Shown here: one piece after another, positions 8,175 to 13,056 of the stretch
How the letters are laid out: every line of letters starts with the position of its first letter
How positions within the stretch are numbered: position 1 is the stretch's first letter
Assembly: GCA_024278415.1 (NCBI GenBank)
Contig: JAJRTI010000493.1
Coordinates: forward strand, 1 to 13,056
Source: Planctomycetota bacterium
GTDB lineage: Bacteria; Planctomycetota; Brocadiia; JAJRTI01
Direction: 5' to 3'
DNA length: 13,056 nt
Translations under genes and position numbers: made by a program
Notes under the pieces: model-generated
The model's input: only the letters and a program-made list of their open reading frames with translations
What the model was told of the DNA's origin: nothing
Databases searched by the model: none

Positions 8175-8966
8175 CTAGAAGGATAGCAAGGCGTCGAAGC
8201 CGTAGAGGCCGGCCTCAGCTTGAGCCACGAACTTGGCCGCGCGCAGCGCGCCTCTGGCAAACGTATCACGCGTGTGCGCCTGGTGCTTCAACTCGATGCG
8301 CTCGCCGAGCGTGCCAAAGATGACCGTGTGGTCGCCCACCACATCGCCGGTGCGAACGGCGTGCACAGCGATCTCTGCCGGCTTGCGCTCGCCAACGATG
8401 CCGCTTCGTCCGTAAACTCCAACGTCTCCCAGGTCCACTCCCCTGCCGGCAGCGACTCGTTCTGCGAGGCGAAGAGCCGTGCCAGACGGGGCGTCCTTCT
8501 TGAAGCGGTGATGCACCTCTACGATCTCGGGATCCCAATCCTGGCCCAGGATGCGCGCCACTTCCTCTGTCAGCTTGAACAACAAGTTCACGCCCACGCT
8601 CATGTTGGGCGCCATCAGCACGGCGACCTTGCCGGCGGCTTCCTCGATGATCGCGCGCTGCTCGTCGATGTGGCCGGTGGTGCCCACGACCATGGCCACG
8701 CCGCGCCGCGCACATTCATGCGCTCGCGCCACGGACGCGTCGGGCGACGAGAAGTCGATCAGCACGTCGGCGTCGACATCCAGCCCAGTCGTCAGCGGGA
8801 CGCCAAGGTCGCCCATGTGGTGAACCTGTCCGATGTCCTCCCCCATGGCGGGGTGCTCGGCGAATTCAATGGCCGCCACAAGCGACAGCTCGGCGTCCTC
8901 ATGGGTGAGCGCAACGAGTCGGCCTCCCATGCGGCCGCCTGCGCCGTTGATCGCGATTCTGATCAT
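8175..8966 (-). CDS. dapB: 4-hydroxy-tetrahydrodipicolinate reductase
   Basis: DapB reduces 4-hydroxy-tetrahydrodipicolinate with NAD(P)H in the diaminopimelate/lysine pathway, supplying both protein and peptidoglycan precursors. It has 263 aa, typical length. The N-terminal Rossmann loop is INGAGGRMG (6-14). DFSSP (71-75), GTTG (95-98) and APNMSVGVN (119-127) follow. The catalytic signature EVHHRFKKDAPSGTAL (150-165) contains the general acid/base pair His152 and Lys156 by homology to the E. coli enzyme. The C-terminus GLYGFDALL corresponds to the family's closing motif. ATG 8966 has a GAGGA site (8976-8980) 9 bases upstream, and a C9 tract lies 21 bases upstream. No other dap gene is in the window. 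Confidence 0.96.
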   Translation of the reverse strand: MIRIAINGAGGRMGGRLVALTHEDAELSLVAAIEFAEHPAMGEDIGQVHHMGDLGVPLTTGLDVDADVLIDFSSPDASVARAHECARRGVAMVVGTTGHIDEQRAIIEEAAGKVAVLMAPNMSVGVNLLFKLTEEVARILGQDWDPEIVEVHHRFKKDAPSGTALRLAERVAAGRGVDLGDVGVYGRSGIVGERKPAEIAVHAVRTGDVVGDHTVIFGTLGERIELKHQAHTRDTFARGALRAAKFVAQAEAGLYGFDALLSF

Positions 8967-8975
8967 CTTGTGTCG

Positions 8976-8996
8976 TCCTCAATGGTAGGGGGGGGG
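8976..8996 (-). promoter_or_regulatory. Leader of dapB: ribosome site and C9 tract
   Basis: On the coding strand GAGGA (8976-8980) lies 9 bases before the ATG. A run of nine C (8988-8996) begins 21 bases before it, the same length and distance as upstream of the Gfo/Idh/MocA gene. In both leaders a T directly follows the C-run on the coding strand. Confidence 0.5.
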
Positions 8997-9013
8997 ACAA
9001 GGGCAATCTGGTT

Positions 9014-9060
9014 TTCGGTTGTCGGTGTTCGCTCGAGCGACAACCGAACAGCGACAACCG
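9014..9060. repeat. Triplicated CGGTTGTCG inverted/direct repeat
   Basis: TTCGGTTGTCG (9014-9024) pairs perfectly with CGACAACCGAA (9038-9048) as an 11-bp stem with a 13-base loop. A third copy of the 9-mer, CGACAACCG, follows at 9052-9060. It lies in the mtlD-dapB gap, upstream of dapB. It has no T-tract. It could be an operator with multiple half-sites or another dispersed repeat. Confidence 0.6.
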
Positions 9061-9119
9061 CCCATGTGCTCAATGATCTCGTGGAGATCGCAGCAGCTTC
9101 CTACGGCAGATCGCGAGCC

Positions 9120-9142
9120 GAACAGAATTGCGGCAAGGCCGC
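9120..9142 (-). terminator. Possible weak terminator after mtlD
   Basis: Directly after the mtlD stop, the minus strand reads GCGGC-CTT-GCCGC followed by AATTCTGTTC. The stem is only 5 bp and the tail only moderately T-rich, so this is a weak candidate for the end of the cobS-cobU-holA-mtlD transcript. Confidence 0.3.
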
Positions 9143-10294
9143 TCAGCCGGCGTAACGGTCCTCGATCATGCGGTACAGAGCCTCGCCTTTTTGCAGGCCG
9201 CACACTTCCGTGAGCACGCGGTCGAGCCCGTCGGTGTTCAGGATCTCCTGTAGCTCGACCGCCTTCTCATCGTCCGCGTTGTCGTATCGCAACGCGCTGA
9301 CTATGCCGTCGACGAGCACCGTGGGCTCCTGGCCGTACTCCAGCGCGAGCTTTGCGGAGCCAACCAGCCGGTCCTTGGGGCCCAGCTTGCGGATGGGGTC
9401 GCGGCCCACGCGCGCGACCGTGTCACCGAGCGCGCGGTTGGCAAAGCGCCGGAGCAGGTCGTCGATGTGGGCTTGGTGCTCGTCGCGCGTGAAGGCGTGC
9501 TTCTCGCACAATCCGGCGCCGGACTCCCACAGCCCAGCGAGCACGCGCTCGCGTAGCGCCGCGTCGTCCACGGCCTCCCAGATGTACGTGTAGGCCTTCT
9601 CGTATCCGAAATACGCGCACAGTGCGTGGCCGCAGTTGTGCGTGAAGATCTTGCGCTCCTCGTACGCGACGAGACCGTCGTGGTATTCGAACCCCTTGAT
9701 GTCGGGCGGATCGCCGAAGAAGCCGCGTCTGTCGATGGGCAGCACCGCATACGCCTCGACGCCGACGTAGAGCGGATCCTTCTCGCGCTGGGCCGCGGTC
9801 ACAATGGGGACCATGCGGCTAATGACGGTCTCTGCGAAGCCCACGCATGATTCCAGGTAGGTGCGCGCGTCGTCTCCAATGGCTTCCACGAGCATCTGCT
9901 TGAGAATGTGGCCAGCGTCGAGCAGATTCTCACAGATCACTATGGTGATGGGGGGGGCGCCGGCGGCCGCTCGCGCCTCAAGCCCCTGGGTGAGCGCCGG
10001 CACGATGAAGGGCAGCGCGTTCACGCCGACCGACGTGCCAAGGAGGTCGGCTGAGAGGATTTCGTTGGCCACGGCCCCAAGGTCTCGGCCATTGACCGCG
10101 CGAACGTTGTCGACATGGACGGACGAAGGGGTGTTCTCCAGGATCGAGATGTCGTACGAGCGCCGGGAGTTGAGGGCTTCGACGACTTCGGGCACGACGT
10201 CGACAAAGGCGGTCTCCCAACCGCTTTGCGAGTAGAGTTGGCCGAGGAAGCCGCGGCCGATATTCCCGGCGCCGAAATGGACGACTTTGTTCAT
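9143..10294 (-). CDS. mtlD: Mannitol-1-phosphate 5-dehydrogenase
   Basis: NAD-dependent long-chain polyol dehydrogenase that interconverts mannitol 1-phosphate and fructose 6-phosphate, 383 aa, normal length. The N-terminal dinucleotide site is HFGAGNIGRGF (6-16). CENLLDAG occurs at 121-128. The catalytic segment ERKIFTHNCGHA (213-224) contains the family Lys215, Asn220 and His223. The C-terminus ends with the helical domain. The start at 10294 matches the family N-terminus (MNKVVHFGAGNIG), though its ribosome site is poor. It lies 19 bases after holA and is probably co-transcribed with it. No mannitol PTS or regulator is present, so a role in mannitol synthesis or compatible-solute metabolism is as plausible as uptake. 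A C8 run occurs inside the coding region (9950-9957). Confidence 0.93.
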   Translation of the reverse strand: MNKVVHFGAGNIGRGFLGQLYSQSGWETAFVDVVPEVVEALNSRRSYDISILENTPSSVHVDNVRAVNGRDLGAVANEILSADLLGTSVGVNALPFIVPALTQGLEARAAAGAPPITIVICENLLDAGHILKQMLVEAIGDDARTYLESCVGFAETVISRMVPIVTAAQREKDPLYVGVEAYAVLPIDRRGFFGDPPDIKGFEYHDGLVAYEERKIFTHNCGHALCAYFGYEKAYTYIWEAVDDAALRERVLAGLWESGAGLCEKHAFTRDEHQAHIDDLLRRFANRALGDTVARVGRDPIRKLGPKDRLVGSAKLALEYGQEPTVLVDGIVSALRYDNADDEKAVELQEILNTDGLDRVLTEVCGLQKGEALYRMIEDRYAG

Positions 10295-10313
10295 GTATGG
10301 GATCGACTTTTGC

Positions 10314-11342
10314 CTACCGACATAGATTCAGCATCAACTTTTCCAGCAGAATCATCGGGTCGTCGGGAGCAGACTTGAGTTGGATGTCACATTCCAGGAG
10401 CAGGCGATAGCGGTGGCCCATATCTTCGTCGCTGAACACCGCGGCTTGGCGGATGATGTCTTTGACGAAATAGGGGGACACGCCCAGGGCTTTGGCGACC
10501 TCGCTCTCCAGCCCTTGGCCGCGAGAGCCGCTGTGCCGCGCGATGACATGCTTGGCCTTCCACAGCCGGCGCAGTTGCCAAGCCAGCATGCTGATGATGT
10601 AGACCGCCTCGCCGCCCGTGTTCGTTAACTGGTTCAGCACGGTGAGCGCCTTCGTTGTGTCCTTGCGGCCGATGCACTCGGTCAACTCGAAGATGGTGCG
10701 CGTGCGGTCGGTGATGGTCAACTCGGCCACGTCCTCGCTCGTGACACGATCCCGGTCCCCAACGAACGTGATGATCTTCTCGATCTGGTTCGAAAGGGGG
10801 CCGAGGTCCGAGCCCACGTGCTCCGCCAGCATCCGCGCGGCGCCGGTGTCAATCTTCTTGCCGCGGCTGCGCATGCGCTGCACAATCCAGCCGGGCACTT
10901 GGTTCTCGTAGAGCCGTTTGCACTCGACCACGCCGCGCCACTTGCCGAGGGCTTTGGCGATCTTGGTGCGCGAGTCGAGCTTCTTGAGCGAGAGGATAAG
11001 CGTGCCTGACGAGGCCGGCGACTCGACGTACGCGTTCGCCTGGTTCCGGAAGCGCTCCAGGAACTTGTCCGCCTTCTCCAGCAGCACGACCCGGCGATTG
11101 GCAAGGAAGGGCAGCGTGCGAAGCTCGTCGAACACGTCCTTGCAGTCGGCGGTGGCGCCGTCGAACTCGCTGTAGCACATGGCCGCGTCGCCGTCGCCAA
11201 TCGCCTTGGCTTTGATGGCCACGATCGCCTCGGCCTTCAGGTGCTCCTCCTCGCCAAATACCGCATACACCGGCAGCACGTCGGCATTGACCAGCGTGGC
11301 GACGAAGTCGTCCAAGCCCGGGAATTGTGAGCGTTTGGCCAT
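10314..11342 (-). CDS. holA: DNA polymerase III subunit delta
   Basis: Delta subunit of the clamp loader, which opens the beta sliding clamp during replication. It has 342 aa, the usual size. The N-terminal domain begins near VLPVYAVFGEEEHLKAEAI (22-40), a typical opening for this family. The middle has RRVVLLEKADKF and LILSLKKLDSRTKIAKAL, then the region around the family helix LGPLSNQIEKI. The C-terminal collar domain includes FELTECIGRKDTTKALTVLNQL and AWQLRRLWKAK, and the protein ends LEKLMLNLCR. Delta lacks a functional ATP site, and no Walker motif is seen. It starts 3 bases after the cobU stop with no clear ribosome site, suggesting translational coupling. Its place inside a cobalamin/polyol cluster is unusual. 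Confidence 0.92.
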   Translation of the reverse strand: MAKRSQFPGLDDFVATLVNADVLPVYAVFGEEEHLKAEAIVAIKAKAIGDGDAAMCYSEFDGATADCKDVFDELRTLPFLANRRVVLLEKADKFLERFRNQANAYVESPASSGTLILSLKKLDSRTKIAKALGKWRGVVECKRLYENQVPGWIVQRMRSRGKKIDTGAARMLAEHVGSDLGPLSNQIEKIITFVGDRDRVTSEDVAELTITDRTRTIFELTECIGRKDTTKALTVLNQLTNTGGEAVYIISMLAWQLRRLWKAKHVIARHSGSRGQGLESEVAKALGVSPYFVKDIIRQAAVFSDEDMGHRYRLLLECDIQLKSAPDDPMILLEKLMLNLCR

Positions 11343-11345
11343 ATG

Positions 11346-11873
11346 CTACTTGAGTTGCTGCGGAATGCCGGCTGTGATGAGGTACACCGCGTCGGCTTGC
11401 TCCGCAACGATCTGGTTGGCCCATCCTACCAAGTCACGGAAGCGCCGAGAAATCGCATTGTCCGGAACAATGCCGCAACCGACCTCGCTTGATACGACGA
11501 TGACGTCCGCGTCGCCCGTTGTCGTGGCCAGGCACAGTTCCCGGACTTCATCCAGGATCTCCTCGTCGGTTGCGCTCTCGAACTCGGGCGCAAAGAGCAT
11601 GTTCGAGACCCAGAGCGTGAGGCAGTCGATCAAGATGCAGTCGAAGTCGCCGGCCGCCTCAGTAACGGCCTTCGCGACGGCAAGCTGCTCCTCGATGGTC
11701 TGCCAGTTCCCCGGCCGGCGCTGCTGATGGATGCGGATGCGCTCCGCCATCTCAGGATCAGTGACCGGAGAGGTGGCGAGATATGCCACACGTTCGTATT
11801 CCGCGGCCTTAGCCTCAGCAAGCTCGGACTTGCCGCTGCGCGAGCCGCCTAAGACTAGAAGTAGGGACCGCAT
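11346..11873 (-). CDS. cobU: Adenosylcobinamide kinase / adenosylcobinamide-phosphate guanylyltransferase
   Basis: Bifunctional CobU/CobP enzyme, 175 aa. It phosphorylates adenosylcobinamide and then attaches GMP to give adenosylcobinamide-GDP, the substrate of CobS. The P-loop is LGGSRSGKS (8-16). YLATSP lies at 31-36, and RIHQQRRPGNW (47-57) contains His49, which fits the position of the guanylylated histidine in this family. DCLTLWVSN (83-91) is the second conserved block, and VVSSEVGCGIVP (126-137) the third. ATG 11873 lies inside the end of cobS (19-base overlap), so the two are translationally coupled. A longer frame upstream in this phase is only the shadow of cobS. Confidence 0.95.
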   Translation of the reverse strand: MRSLLLVLGGSRSGKSELAEAKAAEYERVAYLATSPVTDPEMAERIRIHQQRRPGNWQTIEEQLAVAKAVTEAAGDFDCILIDCLTLWVSNMLFAPEFESATDEEILDEVRELCLATTTGDADVIVVSSEVGCGIVPDNAISRRFRDLVGWANQIVAEQADAVYLITAGIPQQLK

Positions 11874-12760
11874 GGGGGCACGCTTGAGCCGAACGATGAA
11901 GACGCTGGCGCGGTCATGGCGACCGCGAGCACAAGAAAGGTGGTTTCCGTGGCCTCGGCAAGCGCACCGAGTGTGTCGCCTGTGACCCCGCCAATGCGAG
12001 CATGGCACCACATGACCAGGGCGAGAACCACGACAAGCGCCGGAACGACGATCTTGATAACCAGAACATACAGTTGGGACAGGCGGCCGAACCAGTCGCC
12101 GCTGGCGCCAAGGCTGTACCAGAGCAACGCCATTAGCAGGACCATTGGCAGCAGCGAGAAGACCGCGTGGCGCAGATTCACATTGTCGACGAAGCTCTTG
12201 CCCGTGCCGTCTTCGGTCCGGGCGTAGGGGCCAATCGCCGCGGCCAAGACTTGCGCCCAACGGCCCATCGCGACAGCAAACGCCACGGTGAGTAGGGGGG
12301 TCAGGAGCGGCCCGTCCGTTCGCAACTCGCCGAAGATACAGAACCGGCCGGAGGCGGGGATCGGCGATAGACGTTGCAGGCACGTCACTTTCAGCATGAG
12401 CACGAGCGCGACTGCAACGAGGCCGAATGTGCCAACGTTGTGATCCTTCATGATGCGAAGTCGAGATTGCCGGTAATGGCCTCCGAGCAAGCCATCGCAA
12501 GTGTCCGCAAGTCCGTCGAGATGGATGGCGCCCGTCGCCACGGCGAGCAACGCCACCGCGACAACGGACCCGACTGTTGAGCCGAGCACATTTGCCGCGG
12601 CAAGCCAACAAGCTCCAACGGCTCCACCGATCGCGAACCCCACCAAAGGAAACCAATACATCGCCTGCGCCATGTCCTCGTCCGTGTCCTCGCTCCAGTG
12701 CGGGAGCGGGATAATCGTGAGGAAGCGGATCGCGAGGAAGAAGTTGCGGAAGACGCGCAT
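11855..12760 (-). CDS. cobS: Adenosylcobinamide-GDP ribazoletransferase (cobalamin synthase)
   Basis: Integral membrane enzyme joining adenosylcobinamide-GDP and alpha-ribazole (or its phosphate) to finish the cobalamin nucleotide loop, 301 aa. Hallmarks: FLTIIPLP (13-20), the Mg-binding stretch GAIHLDGLADTCDGLLGG (77-94) with its Asp residues, MKDHNVGTFG (104-113), GRWAQV (166-171) and GGVTGDTLGA (257-266). Hydrophobic helices fall near 36-56, 62-80, 112-126, 153-177, 200-218, 229-251 and 273-284. It is longer than the roughly 250 aa usual for CobS, because of a loop insertion around 134-152 and a Ser/Pro-rich C-terminal tail. The ATG at 12760 fits the family N-terminus but has no good ribosome site. 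It is the first gene of the cobS-cobU-holA-mtlD cluster. No cobalamin riboswitch could be recognised upstream. Confidence 0.93.
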   Translation of the reverse strand: MRVFRNFFLAIRFLTIIPLPHWSEDTDEDMAQAMYWFPLVGFAIGGAVGACWLAAANVLGSTVGSVVAVALLAVATGAIHLDGLADTCDGLLGGHYRQSRLRIMKDHNVGTFGLVAVALVLMLKVTCLQRLSPIPASGRFCIFGELRTDGPLLTPLLTVAFAVAMGRWAQVLAAAIGPYARTEDGTGKSFVDNVNLRHAVFSLLPMVLLMALLWYSLGASGDWFGRLSQLYVLVIKIVVPALVVVLALVMWCHARIGGVTGDTLGALAEATETTFLVLAVAMTAPASSSFGSSVPPCGPYF

Positions 12761-12905
12761 GGGTGAAGTTCGTTGACGTTTAGAGTCCCGTCTTTAGTCC
12801 CTCACTCTTTGGTAACCGTGATGAGAAACATGAAGTTGCGTAGGCTCTCTGCACAGGGCGCCATCGGGAGGAACTCGGCTTGCGGCGTACGGGCCGTGGC
12901 GAGGC
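12761..12905. other. Upstream region of the cobS cluster
   Basis: No gene is recognised here. A degenerate 12-base direct repeat (two AGTCCC-ending units, 12778-12801) lies just upstream of cobS. No convincing promoter or B12 riboswitch box was found. Open frames on the minus strand run through this region and the repeats beyond, but have no family character. Confidence 0.4.
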
Positions 12906-12950
12906 CCTTTGGAGTGCGGCGGCAGAGCGAAGCGGCGACCCCGCTTTGGC
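12906..12950 (-). repeat. Palindromic repeat, dispersed family, inverted copy
   Basis: Read on the minus strand it starts GCCAAAGCG and ends CCGCACTCCAAAGG. The ends match those of the copies at 82-143 and 12992-13047, but the core is different and less symmetric (GGGTCGCCGC / GCCGCCGC arms). The orientation is opposite to that of the other copies. Confidence 0.7.
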
Positions 12951-12991
12951 TCACGCTCGCCAACGCGTTCACGCACATGAGCCGCTGTCGC

Positions 12992-13047
12992 AATCCAAAG
13001 CGCCGTCGCCGTCCCGCACATGCGGGACTCTGCCGGCGCACTCCAAA
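12992..13047 (+). repeat. Palindromic repeat, dispersed family, long-core copy
   Basis: Left end AATCCAAAGCGCCG and right end CGGCGCACTCCAAA, with outer stem GCGCCG/CGGCGC (13000-13005 with 13034-13039). Nested inside is a second perfect hairpin, GTCCCGCA/TGCGGGAC, with a 2-base loop (13011-13028). The ends equal those of the copies at 82-143 while the core has been replaced and lengthened. Confidence 0.8.
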
Positions 13048-13056
13048 AAGGCGCAC

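Noticed and set aside
12802..13056. A minus-strand open frame at the right window edge that could be a partial gene
   Set aside because: Most of it is translation of two palindromic repeats, and the composition is Arg-rich without any motif.
12761..13056. Possible cobalamin riboswitch upstream of cobS
   Set aside because: I looked for the B12 box and the conserved core and saw neither on the correct strand. The structure present belongs to the repeat family.

Overview
High-GC bacterial chromosome segment with nine recognisable protein genes and several families of short palindromic repeats. No rRNA, tRNA, CRISPR array, transposase or phage gene was seen. The genes are mostly housekeeping or central metabolism. 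The GC-rich codon use, the many dispersed hairpin repeats and the mixed gene order suggest an uncultured member of the PVC superphylum or a related phylum (Planctomycetota, Verrucomicrobiota, Lentisphaerota or Hydrogenedentota types). That placement is a weak inference from style, not from a marker gene.

Layout. Bases 1-183: two tandem copies of a GC-rich palindromic repeat run directly into a sigma70-like promoter. Plus strand: a GlcD-type FAD-linked (glycolate/lactate) oxidase (184-1551), then a DHH/DHHA1 phosphoesterase of the NrnA/RecJ type (1674-2708). Minus strand, convergent with these: a CPBP (Abi/Rce1-type) membrane protease (2713-3729). Then comes a gene-free stretch (3730-4411) carrying a two-hairpin REP/BIME-like repeat. 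Next is a Gfo/Idh/MocA oxidoreductase (4412-5434, minus), with a second REP/BIME cluster upstream of it (5498-5642). dnaK follows (5977-7908, minus) with a strong intrinsic terminator, then dapB (8175-8966, minus). Last is a tight minus-strand cluster read cobS-cobU-holA-mtlD (12760 down to 9143). The right end (12761-13056) is gene-free and holds two more copies of the palindromic family seen at the left end.

How the genes fit together. cobS and cobU overlap and carry out consecutive late steps of cobalamin nucleotide-loop assembly. holA (DNA polymerase III delta) starts 3 nt after cobU, and mtlD (mannitol-1-phosphate dehydrogenase) starts 19 nt after holA, so all four are probably co-transcribed although their functions are unrelated. 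dapB (lysine/diaminopimelate synthesis) and dnaK (chaperone) follow on the same strand but are separated by leader-like gaps. dnaK has no grpE or dnaJ next to it and no visible CIRCE operator.

The most interesting non-coding signals are four. (1) A REP/BIME-like family has paired inverted hairpins and a compensatory stem change between copies. (2) A second polar palindromic family has constant ends and a variable core, and lies at both window edges. (3) C9 tracts sit at exactly the same distance (21 nt) upstream of two start codons. (4) Two promoter candidates are placed so close to their start codons that the mRNAs would be nearly leaderless. I found no clearly novel protein system such as a defence island or biosynthetic cluster.
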